A DNA stretch of 59,560 nucleotides, from NCBI RefSeq assembly GCF_022808675.1, contig NZ_JAKZKV010000005.1:325953-385512 (forward strand), in the 5' to 3' direction. Made by a program: the position numbers and the translations under genes. The DNA comes from Parabacteroides sp. FAFU027. GTDB lineage: Bacteria; Bacteroidota; Bacteroidia; Bacteroidales; UBA7332. Positions within the stretch are counted from its first letter, which is position 1, and each line of letters begins with the position of its first letter. Below, piece after piece: positions 1 to 10,341 of this stretch. A model generated the notes under the pieces. It worked only from the letters and a program-made list of their open reading frames with translations. It did no database searches and was not told the origin of the DNA.

Positions 1-730
1 CGGTACCCCAAAGTGTAACCGACTTGTCATCGATACCGTATTTAGCCAGAATAGCTAAAATATCGGCTTCTGAAGCCTCTCCGCTTACACCTTCCACCGA
101 GCGTTTGCTCAGGTCTTTGCGTAAGGTAGCCCAATCTCCGTTTTTCAGGCATTTACCCAAAAACATCTTACGAATCAATGCTGGCAACACATGACTCTTT
201 TCAAGGTCATAGTTGTCATTCTGTCCGTAAAGGTTGGTCGGCATAGCTGAGATGTAGTTACATCCGTATTGGGAATGGTAAGCCTCACACATCTTGATTC
301 CTGCAATTTTAGCAATCGCATACGGCTCATTGGTCGGCTCAAGCAATCCGGTCAACAAATGCTCTTCCTTAATCGGCTGCGGTGCCAAACGGGGATAGAT
401 ACACGATGAACCGAGGAACATCAGCTTTGTAACACCGTACTTATATGCCGAATGAATTACGTTGTTCTGAATCATCAGGTTTTCGTAGATGAACTGCGCA
501 CGATAAACGTTGTTTGCGACAATTCCACCTACTTTCGCCGCTGCCAGAAAAACATATTCCGGTTGTTCGGTTTCAAAGAACGCTTCCACCTCATTCTGAT
601 TAGTCAGATTGAGCTGGCTTTTGGTTTTGGTGATTATATTGGTATAACCTGCATTGGTCAGGTTACGAACAATAGCCGAGCCCACCATTCCGCGGTGCCC
701 TGCTACAAATATCTTAGCTGATTTATCCAT
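1..730 (-). CDS. fcl: GDP-L-fucose synthase, 3' part missing (runs off left edge)
   Basis: Reading leftwards from the ATG at 730 gives about 243 residues with no stop before the window edge, so the C-terminal part is missing. The N-terminus has the Rossmann motif GHRGMVGSA (GxxGxxG), then the SDR serine region GSSCIYP and the catalytic pair in YAIAK (YxxxK). This is the epimerase/reductase that turns GDP-4-keto-6-deoxy-mannose into GDP-L-fucose with NADPH, in the cytoplasm. It starts two bases after the stop of gmd, which makes its substrate, so the two form one transcription unit. GDP-fucose here probably feeds the capsule or glycoprotein pathway encoded just upstream. Confidence 0.93.
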   Translation of the reverse strand, partial: MDKSAKIFVAGHRGMVGSAIVRNLTNAGYTNIITKTKSQLNLTNQNEVEAFFETEQPEYVFLAAAKVGGIVANNVYRAQFIYENLMIQNNVIHSAYKYGVTKLMFLGSSCIYPRLAPQPIKEEHLLTGLLEPTNEPYAIAKIAGIKMCEAYHSQYGCNYISAMPTNLYGQNDNYDLEKSHVLPALIRKMFLGKCLKNGDWATLRKDLSKRSVEGVSGEASEADILAILAKYGIDDKSVTLWGT

Positions 731-732
731 GA

Positions 733-1884
733 TTATTCGAAGTAATTCATCACGCGATAACCACCTTCTTTGAGGTAATCATCTTTTTTCATCAGCTTGA
801 TGTCAGATTTCATCATATCTTCGACAAGACCTTGCAAATCGTATTCAGGTTCCCAGCCCAAACGAGTTTTAGATTTAGTCGGGTCACCAATCAGCAACTC
901 AACTTCAGTCGGACGGAAGTACGCAGGGTCAACGTGTACAACAGCTTTTCCAATCTGCTCTTTCAATCCGGCCAGATATTTTTCACCTACTTTTTCAATG
1001 AATTTAGTCTCGTCAATGCTGGCAATAATACCTTTTTCGTCAACTCCTTCACCTGCAAAAGTAACAGTCACACCTGCTTCAGCAAACGCCAGTTTAACAA
1101 AATCACGAACAGTAGTTGTAATTCCGGTAGCAATTACATAATCTGAAGGTTCATCTTGTTGAAGGATGAGATACATCGCTTTGATATAATCTTTGGCATG
1201 CCCCCAGTCGCGTTGTGCAGAAAGGTTACCTAGGAACAAATTATCCTGTACGCCCAATACAATCTTGCTGACAGCACGGGTAATCTTACGGGTTACGAAA
1301 GTCTCTCCACGCAGAGGTGACTCGTGGTTGAACAGAATACCGTTGCTGGCGTGCATTTTGTAAGCCTCGCGATAGTTTACTGTAATCCAGTAAGCGTACA
1401 TTTTTGCAACAGCATAAGGGCTGCGAGGATAGAAAGGAGTCGTCTCACGCTGAGGAACTTCCTGCACCAAACCATAAAGTTCTGATGTTGAAGCCTGATA
1501 AATGCGGGTTTTTTCAGTTAACCCTAACAATCTAACCGCCTCAAGAATACGCAATGTACCGATACCATCAGCATTTGCTGTATATTCAGGAGTGTCGAAG
1601 CTCACTTTTACGTGGCTCATTGCTGCCAGGTTGTAGATTTCATCCGGTTGAGTCTCCTGGATGATACGGGTAAGGTTCATTGAATCGGTCAAGTCCCCGT
1701 AATGCAAAATCAGGTTCCGGTTTTCGATGTGCGGATCCTGATATAAGTGATCAATACGGTCTGTATTGAACATAGATGTTCTACGTTTTAGGCCGTGAAC
1801 GATGTAGCCTTTTTTTAACAAAAACTCGGCCAGGTATGCTCCATCCTGACCGGTAATCCCTGTAATAAGTGCAACTTTAGACAT
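733..1884 (-). CDS. gmd: GDP-mannose 4,6-dehydratase
   Basis: A 383-residue extended SDR enzyme. It has the NAD(P)-binding motif [10 protein letters not shown] at the N-terminus, the active-site region STSELYG, and the catalytic [10 protein letters not shown] (YxxxK). It dehydrates GDP-D-mannose to GDP-4-keto-6-deoxy-D-mannose, the first step towards GDP-L-fucose. A longer frame extends upstream into the kinase gene, but the chosen start (MSKVALITG) puts the Rossmann strand at the N-terminus, as in the family. With this start it overlaps the end of the Wzc-like gene by 8 bases, which suggests translational coupling between capsule export and sugar-nucleotide supply. Confidence 0.95.
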   Translation of the reverse strand: MSKVALITGITGQDGAYLAEFLLKKGYIVHGLKRRTSMFNTDRIDHLYQDPHIENRNLILHYGDLTDSMNLTRIIQETQPDEIYNLAAMSHVKVSFDTPEYTANADGIGTLRILEAVRLLGLTEKTRIYQASTSELYGLVQEVPQRETTPFYPRSPYAVAKMYAYWITVNYREAYKMHASNGILFNHESPLRGETFVTRKITRAVSKIVLGVQDNLFLGNLSAQRDWGHAKDYIKAMYLILQQDEPSDYVIATGITTTVRDFVKLAFAEAGVTVTFAGEGVDEKGIIASIDETKFIEKVGEKYLAGLKEQIGKAVVHVDPAYFRPTEVELLIGDPTKSKTRLGWEPEYDLQGLVEDMMKSDIKLMKKDDYLKEGGYRVMNYFE

Positions 1885-4243
1885 TTTCAAAATAGTTATC
1901 TTTATAATAATCTTTGTGGTATTTCGTCTGGTAATAATAACTCTTGCCTCCGTTGTAATTGTAAGTTCCTGTTTTGTCGAGACCATTTACGACCACTGCG
2001 ACATTCTTGATATCATCGGCTTTTAACTGGTTGATGATATTACGGAAAAATGTCCGGTTCGTTTTATTCTTACGAACCACAAACAAAACAGTATCCACCA
2101 AATACGATAATGGATGAGCATCAGACACCAGTCCAATCGGACTACAATCAAGAATCACACAATCATACATTGTTTTGAGCTCTTCTATTAAATCCTTTGT
2201 TGCCTGGCTTTGCGTCAGCTCTCCGGGATTTGGAGGCAAAGTTCCCGCAAAGATAATATCAAATCCGTAATCAGGATAGGGATGTATAATATTTTTTAAT
2301 TCGACCTGACCTATTAAATAGTTTGAAACACCCCTGTGAACCTCTTCTTTCAATACTTTAGCCACGGCAGGCTTCCGTAAGTCAAAATCCACTAACACAA
2401 CCTTCTTTCCGGTCATTTGAAAAATAGAAGCCAGATTCAGTGCAATATAGGTTTTCCCATCACCCGGCTCTGCAGAGGTGATAATGAAAGAGGATTTATT
2501 ACGATTACCGACTACAAATTCCAGGCGCGTCCGCATAGCACGGAAAGCCTCTGCATAACTAGACTTTGGATAGTTCTTGACAATGATTGTTTCCGGTTTA
2601 TTGGAAACAATAATCTTACCTACCAATGGATAACGGGAAATACGCTCAACCTCATCTACTGATTTTATGGAGAAATCCAATATCTCCCGTAATACAATAA
2701 TCAGCACAGGCAACAGTAGTCCGAGTAGCCCGAAGAGCAGAAAATTCTTCTTAGGAGCTGTAGAATTGACAGATCCGATTACTCTTGCATTTTCCAACAC
2801 ATAATAGTCAGCCATATTTGAGGCTTTTTGAATCTGAGCCTCTGCTCTTTTCTGAATCAAAAAGGCATTGTAGGTCTCATGAATTTTATAATTCCGCTCC
2901 AGCAACAAATATTTCCGTTCCTTTTCAGGGGCGCTGCTCATCTGACCAATCACCTGACTATACTGGCGGTCAACCTGTCCTTTATCCAGTTGATAGACAT
3001 TGTACATATTACGTACAGTTTCGTTCATCAACTCTTTGAGTTCACTAATCTGTGATTGGTACTTTGAGAAAAGAGGATTCTTATCCCCCATCTCCTTAAG
3101 GCGACGAGCCATATCATTGTATTTGGTTACAAATTCAGAAAGTCCGGCATCGCTTACACCGACATTAACAGGAGCTATCATAGCACCATCCTGTACATTA
3201 TTCTTCAGATAATTAGTCAGATATTCCAAATAAACTTTCTTCATCTGTAACTCTGCTTTTTTCTTTTCCAAATCATCAATACCGGTAGAAGCCTTTACTG
3301 AAACATCATTGGAGTACATACGATTGGAGGCCTGATAATTCATCAACCGTGACTGTGAGGCAGAAACAGAGTCTGAAATAATCAAGAGCTGAGATTCTAT
3401 AAACTCAATGGTTTTCTCTGCTGCTTTATTTTTCTGTGCAAGGTTTTCTTTAATAAAGTTGGAGCAGAGCGCACTCAAAAAATCGAGATCACGACGGGGC
3501 ACTTCGCTTGACCGGGAAATAGACAATATTGACGAGTTCTCTTCTATCGGTCTTACACTTAACGTAGCCATATATTGGTCAACAAGCGAAGAAAGTGAAT
3601 TGAAACGGAATGTAAAACTATAACTACTGGTAAACAGATCTGTTTTATTTACAATAACAAAGAACAATGAGTGCTGAATAGGTTTGCCATACTCTCCCTT
3701 TAATGAAAATGAAGCGATTGTTTTATTTCCCGCAAACGAGATTTTGTAAAAACGGCTGTTCAGGCTTTCAATAGTAAATTCTTGCCCGTAAGCACTTTCG
3801 GCTATAAAAGAGGGAATAATTTCAACCGGAGCTATTTTATATAGATTTTCAGAACGAAACATTCCTTTCTCGTACATATCGACTGTAAGATTGAGATTCG
3901 ACAATGTACGGTGTATCAAATCATAGGAACTTAGCATGAAAATCTGATTACTCATATTATTTTGATTCGGCATATAGGAATTCTTATTCAGGAATTCCGC
4001 TCCTACCTTATTTCCCTGCTCATACATTAATTTGATAGAAGAATTATAGACAGGTGTCCACTTTTGGTTTTGCCAGTAAGCAAACATTAAGCCAAAAAGC
4101 AATCCCAAAACGATAAAGTACCAGTATCGGAGAATTGTGGTAATCCAGAATAGCCAGTTCACAACCTTGCTCTCATCTGGCAAATGGGAAGTGGCATTGC
4201 CAAATGGTAACGGCATATTATCTCTGTAAGGTTTAGATTCCAT
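1877..4243 (-). CDS. Wzc-type polysaccharide co-polymerase with tyrosine autokinase domain
   Basis: A 788-residue inner-membrane protein. A Wzz-like chain-length domain is bounded by membrane segments near residues 33-58 and 500-525, with periplasmic coiled coil between (about 265-480). The cytoplasmic C-terminus is a BY-kinase: Walker [10 protein letters not shown], Walker A' [10 protein letters not shown], Walker B CVILDCSP. The last 30 residues are a tyrosine-rich tail, the usual autophosphorylation cluster. It controls assembly and export of capsular or exopolysaccharide together with the two Wza-like lipoproteins just upstream. Kinase and polymerase parts are fused in one chain, as is usual in Bacteroidota. 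Confidence 0.92.
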   Translation of the reverse strand: MESKPYRDNMPLPFGNATSHLPDESKVVNWLFWITTILRYWYFIVLGLLFGLMFAYWQNQKWTPVYNSSIKLMYEQGNKVGAEFLNKNSYMPNQNNMSNQIFMLSSYDLIHRTLSNLNLTVDMYEKGMFRSENLYKIAPVEIIPSFIAESAYGQEFTIESLNSRFYKISFAGNKTIASFSLKGEYGKPIQHSLFFVIVNKTDLFTSSYSFTFRFNSLSSLVDQYMATLSVRPIEENSSILSISRSSEVPRRDLDFLSALCSNFIKENLAQKNKAAEKTIEFIESQLLIISDSVSASQSRLMNYQASNRMYSNDVSVKASTGIDDLEKKKAELQMKKVYLEYLTNYLKNNVQDGAMIAPVNVGVSDAGLSEFVTKYNDMARRLKEMGDKNPLFSKYQSQISELKELMNETVRNMYNVYQLDKGQVDRQYSQVIGQMSSAPEKERKYLLLERNYKIHETYNAFLIQKRAEAQIQKASNMADYYVLENARVIGSVNSTAPKKNFLLFGLLGLLLPVLIIVLREILDFSIKSVDEVERISRYPLVGKIIVSNKPETIIVKNYPKSSYAEAFRAMRTRLEFVVGNRNKSSFIITSAEPGDGKTYIALNLASIFQMTGKKVVLVDFDLRKPAVAKVLKEEVHRGVSNYLIGQVELKNIIHPYPDYGFDIIFAGTLPPNPGELTQSQATKDLIEELKTMYDCVILDCSPIGLVSDAHPLSYLVDTVLFVVRKNKTNRTFFRNIINQLKADDIKNVAVVVNGLDKTGTYNYNGGKSYYYQTKYHKDYYKDNYFENV

Positions 4244-4249
4244 AATAGC

Positions 4250-4996
4250 TTAATTGAGATTCAATATTAGCAATAAGAAAGAAACAGGTACCATCACAAA
4301 ACTTAAGAAACCGGAGAATGAAGTTATATTGTAGAATGCTTTATTGCTGGTTGGGAAATAGAATACGTCATTCGGCTTCACATAATAGTACCCGGAATTT
4401 ATCAATGATGCAGAACGTAAATCCAATGTCTTAATTTGATAGGATCCGTCTGCCATCCTCCTCAGCAAACGGACATGTTTATAGTCAAGCATTTTATCTT
4501 TTCCCGGAATACTGCTTAATGCCTGAAAAATGGAAATCCGATCTTTATCCATCTCAAAACGACCGACACCGACGATATAATAGTAATTAGACACCAACGC
4601 AAGTCTGACTTCGGCATCGGGCAATGACTCCCGGACTTTATTGCGAAGCACCTCTTCAGCCTGTTGGATGGTTAGATTTACAATGGACAATTCACCCATA
4701 AAAGGCAAACGTACTTTACCATCCGGATAAACACGATAACCGACGGCACCACCCTGGTTCTGCGATCCCATCCCTGATTGCTGAGTGATACCGGTAAGGA
4801 GTTTAGCCGCTTCTGCATCTGTTGAAAACACATTATAAACGATGCGGTCATTCGGCTGTAACCGGTATGCACTGTCATATGCCTCGACATATCGCGTCAC
4901 ATCCCCCTTTCGTTGCAGAAGGACTGTATCGCGATTGGTTATACAAGATGACATTAACAGGCCAATCACCAAAGCTATATACCAATGTATTTTCAT
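4250..4996 (-). CDS. Wza-like polysaccharide export lipoprotein (distal copy)
   Basis: A 248-residue protein with a lipoprotein signal peptide (lipobox LMSSC near residue 18), so the mature form should be an outer-membrane lipoprotein. The polysaccharide export (Poly_export) domain contains the phrase VYPDGKVRLPFMGEL, followed by SLBB-like sequence, and the C-terminus ends in one hydrophobic helix (about residues 225-246). It is six bases upstream of the Wzc-like gene and downstream of a second Wza-like gene, so this is an export operon. An insertion rich in Gln and Gly lies at about residues 70-85, which the other copy parallels with its own Gly-rich stretch. Confidence 0.87.
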   Translation of the reverse strand: MKIHWYIALVIGLLMSSCITNRDTVLLQRKGDVTRYVEAYDSAYRLQPNDRIVYNVFSTDAEAAKLLTGITQQSGMGSQNQGGAVGYRVYPDGKVRLPFMGELSIVNLTIQQAEEVLRNKVRESLPDAEVRLALVSNYYYIVGVGRFEMDKDRISIFQALSSIPGKDKMLDYKHVRLLRRMADGSYQIKTLDLRSASLINSGYYYVKPNDVFYFPTSNKAFYNITSFSGFLSFVMVPVSFLLLILNLN

Positions 4997-5081
4997 ACGT
5001 CATTAACTGTTTTATGATAAGCAGATGTCTTTAATCCGCTTAGAATGACCCAATATCACAAAGCAAATCACACCCGGCAAA

Positions 5082-5870
5082 CTACTTTGCCAGTTTAATT
5101 CCTAAAGCAGCAATGGAGGCCACAGCTGTCAAAAGGCCAAGAATACTGTACACAGTGCTATGAACGCCAAAGAACTGACCTTCACGAGGTTGAATATAGA
5201 TAATATCGTTGGGCTGAATCCAGAAATATTCGGAAGAGATAATCTCCTTTGAGCGGAGATTGAAGATTTTGATTACAGGTCCGTCGGGGGTTTGACGGAT
5301 CAGTTTTACACGAGTCCGGTCACCGACATCGGTAATTTTACCGGTCAGTGCCAGAGCCTCGTATATATTGGTTTGTTCTTTTGGCAAAGGAATTTTCCCT
5401 GTACCAAATTCACCCATGGCGGTGAAATAATTATTGACCAAAGAAACCTCTACGGAGCATTGTTTCACTAAATCAAACAATTTCTTTTCGAGAAGCTGTT
5501 TCGTTTGCAGTATGGTAAGTCCCTTTACATTGATTTTCCCTACATAAGGAATATCAATTTCACCGTTTGCATTGACAGAATAAGTGTACAAACGGGATGA
5601 ACCTGCAAGACCCGAACCACCTCCGGACATAACATCCGTCTGATTCTCTCCGAGAAGCTGCAACAAAGGACCGGCATTTTCATGCGACAGAGTCCTCAGC
5701 CTTACCGACAACTCATCACCCGGCTGAATGCAATATTCAGGTGCGGGTTTAACTTCTTTGATCAATTCGGCATCTGCACGTACACCTGTCATGAGGTTGG
5801 TCTTCCAGGGTGCGGCACAGGCCGTTAAAGTGAGAAGTATAACTAAACAGATTTTGCCTGCATACTTCAT
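5082..5870 (-). CDS. Wza-like polysaccharide export lipoprotein (proximal copy)
   Basis: A 262-residue paralogue of the next gene downstream. It has a signal peptide with lipobox LTLTACA, the export domain (SVNANGEIDIPYVGKINVKG), SLBB-like sequence and a C-terminal hydrophobic segment at about 238-258. The product should form part of the outer-membrane and periplasmic channel that receives polysaccharide from the Wzc-like protein. Two different Wza-type proteins in a row may form a mixed channel or serve different polymers; the sequence does not decide. The 85-base gap to the second copy holds no gene. Confidence 0.87.
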   Translation of the reverse strand: MKYAGKICLVILLTLTACAAPWKTNLMTGVRADAELIKEVKPAPEYCIQPGDELSVRLRTLSHENAGPLLQLLGENQTDVMSGGGSGLAGSSRLYTYSVNANGEIDIPYVGKINVKGLTILQTKQLLEKKLFDLVKQCSVEVSLVNNYFTAMGEFGTGKIPLPKEQTNIYEALALTGKITDVGDRTRVKLIRQTPDGPVIKIFNLRSKEIISSEYFWIQPNDIIYIQPREGQFFGVHSTVYSILGLLTAVASIAALGIKLAK

Positions 5871-5888
5871 CGTTTTAGGTGTTTGAGG

Positions 5889-6212
5889 TTATTCGAAAAC
5901 CACCAGTACCTCATTTTTAGAAACTTTGTCACCTGCTTTTACCGCAAGAGTAACAACTTTTCCGTCATGAGGAGCAATAACCTTGTTCTGCATTTTCATC
6001 GCTTCATGAATCAGGAGAACCGTGCCGGCTTTCACCGTTTGTCCCTCCTTCACAAATACGTTAAGAATCGTACCAGGTAAGAAAGCTTTAATTTCGCCTT
6101 CAACTGCTTTTTCCCACTGTTTGCGGTTGATAAATTTCTTAGTAAGGGTAGTTTTATATTTACGCGCGGTAACGGCAAAATCTACCAATTGTAAATCTTT
6201 TTTCTGTTCCAT
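5889..6212 (-). CDS. Biotin carboxyl carrier protein of an acyl-CoA carboxylase/decarboxylase
   Basis: A 107-residue biotinyl/lipoyl-domain protein. The C-terminal half has the biotin attachment motif EAMKMQ, with the lysine as the modified residue, followed by the second hairpin GDKVSKNEVLVVFE. The N-terminal half is a short linker region. It carries carboxybiotin to or from the carboxyltransferase encoded just upstream (mmdA-like). No sodium-pumping beta subunit or biotin carboxylase is present in the window, so either those subunits are encoded elsewhere or the pair works in a transcarboxylase-like complex. Confidence 0.88.
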   Translation of the reverse strand: MEQKKDLQLVDFAVTARKYKTTLTKKFINRKQWEKAVEGEIKAFLPGTILNVFVKEGQTVKAGTVLLIHEAMKMQNKVIAPHDGKVVTLAVKAGDKVSKNEVLVVFE

Positions 6213-6304
6213 TTTTTGGATTAATTAGAAACGACGTAACTTGAAGGAAACTGTCTCTAACTGAACCAATCTATTTTCAATCGGTTAGGATTAAAAATTC
6301 TGAA

Positions 6305-6356
6305 AGAACGAATGACGGCTTTGATATGATAACAAATCAAAGTGCCGATTCGTTCT
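6305..6356. terminator. Stem-loop between the carboxyltransferase and biotin-carrier genes
   Basis: An inverted repeat with outer arms AGAACGAAT/ATTCGTTCT (9 bp) and an inner TTTGAT/ATCAAA pair lies in the otherwise empty 196-base gap between two minus-strand genes that should work together. There is no clear U-run, so an RNA-processing or attenuation hairpin that sets subunit ratio is as likely as a terminator. Confidence 0.4.
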
Positions 6357-6408
6357 CTCAGACTATAGAGTAATTCAGTTTTGTTTCACTTAGTAAACAA
6401 TTCCGGCA

Positions 6409-7956
6409 TCAGAACGGAGGAATTCCGTGTTTTTTAGATGGACGGAACTCTTCTTTCTCACGAGAAACTTCCAGCGTATGCAACAAGATACCACGAGTCT
6501 CTTTCGGTTCGATTACAGCGTCGATAAATCCGTTTGCAGCAGCCACGTAAGGATTTGCGAATTTCTCCACATACTCCTGAACTTTTTTCTGACGCATTTC
6601 GTCCGGATTTTCAGCTTCCATGATCTCTTTGCGGAAGATAATGTTAGCTGCACCTTCTGGTCCCATTACGGCGATTTCAGCACTTGGCAATGCAAATACG
6701 AAGTCTGCACCCAGGTGGCGTGAGTTCATCGCGATGTAACCTCCACCGTAAGCTTTACGCAGGATCACAGTGATTTTTGGCACAGTAGCTTCAGAGTAAG
6801 CATAAAGTACTTTCGCTCCGTGACGGATTACACCGGCGTGCTCCTGGTCAACACCCGGCAGGTAACCTGGCATATCTTCGAGAGTAACAATAGGAATATT
6901 GAAAGAGTCGCAATAGCGGATGAAACGAGCGGCTTTGTCTGAGCTGTCGCAGTCAAGTACACCAGCCAATACCATAGGCTGGTTAGCTACGAAACCTACA
7001 GTCTCACCGTTCATGCGGCCGAAACCGATCACGATATTAGCAGCAAACAGTTCCTGAATTTCGAAGAATTCAGAATCGTCAACGATAGCTTTCAACACAT
7101 CGCGAACATCGTAAGGCTGTTTTGGATCTGAAGGAATAACGTCTTCGATCTGTTTTTTAGCAACCGGTTTCTTAGGTGCGATTGTTTTAGCTTTAGACGT
7201 ATTGTTCCACGGAATAAATGAAACCAGTTTTTTAATTTGCTGGAAACACTCCTCTTCACTTACTGCAAAGAAGTGAGCATTACCGGTGATTTCTGCGTGA
7301 ACGCGTGCACCACCCAGGTCTTCCATTGAGATCTCTTCACCGATAACGGTTTTGATTACAGAAGGACCGGTAATGAACATGTTAGAGATATTTTCCACTA
7401 CGAAAACGAAGTCTGTCAACGCAGGTGAATATACTGCACCTCCGGCACATGGGCCAAGGATTACAGAAATCTGAGGAATAACGCCGGATGCGATTGTGTT
7501 GCGGTAGAAGATCTCACCGTAACCTGCCAAAGCGCCTACTCCTTCCTGGATACGAGCACCACCCGAATCGTTAATACCGATGATGGGCACTCTCATTTTC
7601 AGAGCGTGATCCATGATTTTAGTGATCTTACGAGCGTGTTTCAAACCCAAAGAACCACCTTCTACGGTAAAGTCCTGAGCATAGATACACACCGGAGCAC
7701 CGTAGATAGTACCTGTACCGGTAATTACACCATCACCCGGAAGTACTTTCTTATCCATTCCGAAGTCACGTGCACCGTGAGTTACAAACAGGTCATACTC
7801 TTTGAAAGATTCTTTGTCCAACAAAGCGGTAATACGCTTTCTGGCAGTCATTTTACCTTTCGCCTCTTGTTTTGCGATAGCGGCTTCACCACCACCCATC
7901 TCAACGATGGCTTTCTTTTCGCGAAGCGCAAGGATGTTTTTCTTTAAACTTGACAT
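6409..7956 (-). CDS. mmdA: Carboxyltransferase subunit of methylmalonyl-CoA decarboxylase / propionyl-CoA carboxylase
   Basis: A 515-residue two-lobe crotonase-fold carboxyltransferase of the normal full length. Marker stretches are GARIQEGVGALAGYGE and the oxyanion region ILGPCAGGAVYSPAL in the N-lobe, and GYLPGVDQEHAGVIRHGAK and KAYGGGYIAMNSR in the C-lobe. It moves carboxyl between (methyl)malonyl-CoA or propionyl-CoA and biotin on the small carrier encoded next. In propionate-forming Bacteroidales it closes the succinate-to-propionate route. The choice between decarboxylase and carboxylase naming cannot be made from this subunit alone. Confidence 0.92.
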   Translation of the reverse strand: MSSLKKNILALREKKAIVEMGGGEAAIAKQEAKGKMTARKRITALLDKESFKEYDLFVTHGARDFGMDKKVLPGDGVITGTGTIYGAPVCIYAQDFTVEGGSLGLKHARKITKIMDHALKMRVPIIGINDSGGARIQEGVGALAGYGEIFYRNTIASGVIPQISVILGPCAGGAVYSPALTDFVFVVENISNMFITGPSVIKTVIGEEISMEDLGGARVHAEITGNAHFFAVSEEECFQQIKKLVSFIPWNNTSKAKTIAPKKPVAKKQIEDVIPSDPKQPYDVRDVLKAIVDDSEFFEIQELFAANIVIGFGRMNGETVGFVANQPMVLAGVLDCDSSDKAARFIRYCDSFNIPIVTLEDMPGYLPGVDQEHAGVIRHGAKVLYAYSEATVPKITVILRKAYGGGYIAMNSRHLGADFVFALPSAEIAVMGPEGAANIIFRKEIMEAENPDEMRQKKVQEYVEKFANPYVAAANGFIDAVIEPKETRGILLHTLEVSREKEEFRPSKKHGIPPF

Positions 7957-7989
7957 AATATAAAAGTTATTAGAAAGATTGTTTGGTTA

Positions 7990-8547
7990 TTAGCGTCGCT
8001 GTTGAGCAACTCTATAGCTGGTTCTGGCTTTTCCGGCCAGAATGGCGTTCAATTTTCCTTTAATCAATTGTTTCCGAATCAGGGAGATGTGATCAATAAA
8101 CATCTTTCCGTCAATGTGGTCATATTCGTGCTGGATAACCCGTGCCGCAAATCCGTCAAACTCTTCTTCGTGTTCCACAAACTTCTCGTCACAATATTTG
8201 ATACGGATTTTATCCTTACGGGTCACATTTTCGTGGATTCCCGGTAGGCTTAGACAACCCTCTTCACGAGAAACATCCTCTCCTTCACGCTCCACAATCT
8301 GAGCGTTTATCATAGTGAGCTGACGATCCTTGTATTCAGGAAACTCTTCACTCATAACATCGAGATCAATGACAAACAGGCGGATGGGTAATCCGATCTG
8401 AGGAGCGGCCAGTCCCACGCCATCGGCATGGTACATGGTTTCGTACATATCTTTGATCAATTTATCCAGACCCGGATAATCAGGCGTAATATCTTCCCCG
8501 ACTTTTCGCAAAACGGGTTGACCATACAAATATACAGGAAGTATCAA
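7990..8547 (-). CDS. def: Peptide deformylase
   Basis: A 185-residue protein of family length with all three deformylase motifs: [18 protein letters not shown] (metal-binding Cys) and QHEYDHIDG (HExxH, two metal-binding His and the catalytic Glu). It removes the formyl group from nascent N-terminal methionine. It lies 29 bases downstream of ruvX on the same strand, a housekeeping pair common in this phylum. A C-terminal tail of about 25 basic residues follows the catalytic helix. Confidence 0.96.
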   Translation of the reverse strand: MILPVYLYGQPVLRKVGEDITPDYPGLDKLIKDMYETMYHADGVGLAAPQIGLPIRLFVIDLDVMSEEFPEYKDRQLTMINAQIVEREGEDVSREEGCLSLPGIHENVTRKDKIRIKYCDEKFVEHEEEFDGFAARVIQHEYDHIDGKMFIDHISLIRKQLIKGKLNAILAGKARTSYRVAQQRR

Positions 8548-8576
8548 TGTGCTGAATATTAAATTTGTAACTAGTA

Positions 8577-8996
8577 TTATCTGAATCTTCTGTTCTCCAG
8601 GTAGCTTTGCAGGATGATAGTGGCGCTGATTTCGTCCACTTTGGCTTTATCCTGACGGTCTTTCTTTTTCATGCCACCGGTGATCATAGCCTGTTGCGCC
8701 AATACGGAAGTAAATCGCTCATCTACCATCTCAACAGGTATATGAGGAAACGTTTTCTTTAAGGTATTAACAAAAGGCTCAATATACTTCATGCTCTCCG
8801 ACGGCTGATTATTCATCTGCTTCGGCAATCCGACAACAAACAGTTCGACCGGCTCTTTTTCGATATAACTCTTCAAAAAAGGGATCAACTGGCTACTTTG
8901 CACCGTACCTAAGCCGTTGGCAATCAACTGCAACGTATCTGTAACAGCCAGTCCGGTGCGTTTGCGGCCATAATCAATGGAAATTATTCTACCCAT
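8577..8996 (-). CDS. ruvX: Holliday junction resolvase-like protein RuvX/YqgF
   Basis: A 139-residue RNase H-fold protein. The start chosen at [10 protein letters not shown] puts the first catalytic Asp ([10 protein letters not shown]) at the N-terminus, as in the family; an in-frame upstream Met adds 11 hydrophobic residues and is unlikely. Other family phrases are [17 protein letters not shown] with the catalytic Glu, and a final [10 protein letters not shown] with the last Asp. Members act in pre-16S rRNA 5' end maturation or recombination. Located between def and a sugar transferase. Confidence 0.93.
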   Translation of the reverse strand: MGRIISIDYGRKRTGLAVTDTLQLIANGLGTVQSSQLIPFLKSYIEKEPVELFVVGLPKQMNNQPSESMKYIEPFVNTLKKTFPHIPVEMVDERFTSVLAQQAMITGGMKKKDRQDKAKVDEISATIILQSYLENRRFR

Positions 8997-9039
8997 AATC
9001 AGGCTGCAAAGATAGTAAATAATCTGCAATTAAAACTCA

Positions 9040-9645
9040 TCAGGACATAAGCTGACTTCGCTCCTCATCGAGTTCAGTTTCAGCATCTTCGGGTAAAACA
9101 GAGACATTCTCGGCCTTCAGGACTATTAAGACAGTACGCAAGAGCAAGCTTAAATCTAGCTTAAAATTTAAATGCCGCACATATTCAACATCATAATTGA
9201 GCCGTTCATTCCATCCTAAATAGTTTCGCCCTGACACTTGAGCCAAACCGGTAATACCTGGGCGAACAGAGTGACGGAGCTTTTCGGTAGAGGTATAAAA
9301 GGGAAGATATTTGACTTTTAAGGGACGCGGGCCTACCAGACTCATGCTTCCGGCCAGCACATTCCACAACTGGGGCAACTCGTCCAGGGAATATTTTCGC
9401 AGAAATGCTCCCATCGGGGTAATACGGTAACGTTCGGGTAAGGAGGGATTGGTCTTCATGGTTTTTAGCTTTAATATAAGGAATAAACGCTCATGAAAAC
9501 CGGCCCGCCATTCACTGTAAATGGGCCATTCCCTTATATCAATTAGAATGACGACGCATAATAGTGATATTAGCGGAAAGAGGAGGATAATCAGCAGGGT
9601 GCTGATTATTACATCAAGAATGCGTTTGATATAGTGTTTATACAT
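9040..9645 (-). CDS. Short undecaprenyl-phosphate sugar-1-phosphate transferase (PglC/WcaJ core family)
   Basis: A 201-residue monotopic phosphoglycosyl transferase. There is one N-terminal membrane helix (about residues 9-33) and the catalytic domain with KTM, then [13 protein letters not shown] and SLVGPRPL, and the C-terminal [12 protein letters not shown]. The usual RxGxxGxxFxxxKFRTM segment is altered here to [17 protein letters not shown]. It starts lipid-linked glycan assembly by moving a sugar phosphate to undecaprenyl phosphate on the inner membrane. The FemAB-like acyltransferase and DegT aminotransferase nearby would fit synthesis of an amino- or acyl-modified sugar. Confidence 0.9.
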   Translation of the reverse strand: MYKHYIKRILDVIISTLLIILLFPLISLLCVVILIDIREWPIYSEWRAGFHERLFLILKLKTMKTNPSLPERYRITPMGAFLRKYSLDELPQLWNVLAGSMSLVGPRPLKVKYLPFYTSTEKLRHSVRPGITGLAQVSGRNYLGWNERLNYDVEYVRHLNFKLDLSLLLRTVLIVLKAENVSVLPEDAETELDEERSQLMS

Positions 9646-9710
9646 AAATCTTTTACCCCTAAATACCCAAGGTTTGAAAAACTCATATAGTTATTAAATA
9701 TCGTTGCCAT

Positions 9711-9745
9711 TTTCACCCCTAAATCCCCTGAAGGGGACTTTTTGC
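9711..9745. repeat. Left arm of the inverted repeat flanking the DUF559 gene
   Basis: This stretch contains ACCCCTAAATCCCCTGAAGG and continues into GGGACTTTTTGC. It is matched in inverted orientation at 10235-10267, on the other side of the DUF559 nuclease gene. It also has its own small dyad (CCCCTGAAGGGG). The surrounding gap from 9646 to 9797 holds no gene. Confidence 0.75.
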
Positions 9746-9797
9746 AGCAGTAGTAACCCTTTAAAGTCTTCCTCTTAACAATATTCAGACTTAACCT

Positions 9798-10154
9798 TCA
9801 CGAAGTTAGTTCTGTTATGCACTTTCGAATTTCACCCATAACACGCTCTAATTCATTGAATATTTCATCATTAGTAAAACGTATTACGGTTATTCCATAA
9901 GACTCCATTTCTGCAGTCCGACCAATATCATATTCTGTTTGACTATTATGAATCTCTCCATCAATCTCAATCACCAACTTAAATTTGTGACAGTAAAAAT
10001 CAGCGATGAAAATATCTATGGGATGTTGGGGTTTAAACCGCACCCCAAGTTGATTATTTCTTATTCTATCCCATAATACGACCTCAGCCGGTGTCATTTT
10101 ATTTCGTAAAACCTTTGCTTTCTCATAAAGCTCAGGTTTTGCATTATAAAACAT
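9798..10154 (-). CDS. DUF559 (Vsr-like) endonuclease-domain protein
   Basis: A 118-residue protein with the start at MFYNAKPEL, where family members usually begin; two in-frame upstream Mets exist. The domain follows the family order: an N-terminal helix MTPAEVVLWDRIR, a basic KPQHPIDIFIADFY strand, the acidic catalytic strand VIEIDGEIH, and a C-terminal VIRFTNDEI. The fold is related to very-short-patch repair endonucleases. The family is common as stand-alone genes in Bacteroidota and its role is unsettled. Near-identical inverted repeats bracket this copy, suggesting it moves or spreads as a unit. Confidence 0.87.
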   Translation of the reverse strand: MFYNAKPELYEKAKVLRNKMTPAEVVLWDRIRNNQLGVRFKPQHPIDIFIADFYCHKFKLVIEIDGEIHNSQTEYDIGRTAEMESYGITVIRFTNDEIFNELERVMGEIRKCITELTS

Positions 10155-10234
10155 CGAAGCTTCTTTCTTTATAATCATATTCGAAACAATTAAACATGCG
10201 ACTAAATAGCAGTTAAATCCCAACTCCGCACTCA

Positions 10235-10267
10235 GCAAAAGTCCCCTTCAGGGGATTAGGGGTAAAA
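10235..10267. repeat. Right arm of the inverted repeat flanking the DUF559 gene
   Basis: Reverse complement of the 9711-9745 arm with only one or two differences over about 33 bases. It reads GCAAAAGTCCCCTTCAGGGG and continues into ATTAGGGGTAAAA. The repeat lies just beyond the most upstream possible start of the nuclease gene. The rest of the gap to 10341 holds no gene. Confidence 0.75.
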
Positions 10268-10341
10268 ACAAAGAGCAAGATCAGCCTGTAATTTCATTGC
10301 ACCAGACCTATTATTGACCACCCAGGGGGCACTACAATATC

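Noticed and set aside
1885-1986. N-terminal extension of gmd into the kinase gene
   Set aside because: The extension has no homology to the family and lies wholly in the coding sequence of the Wzc-like protein; the Rossmann motif sits right after the inner ATG.
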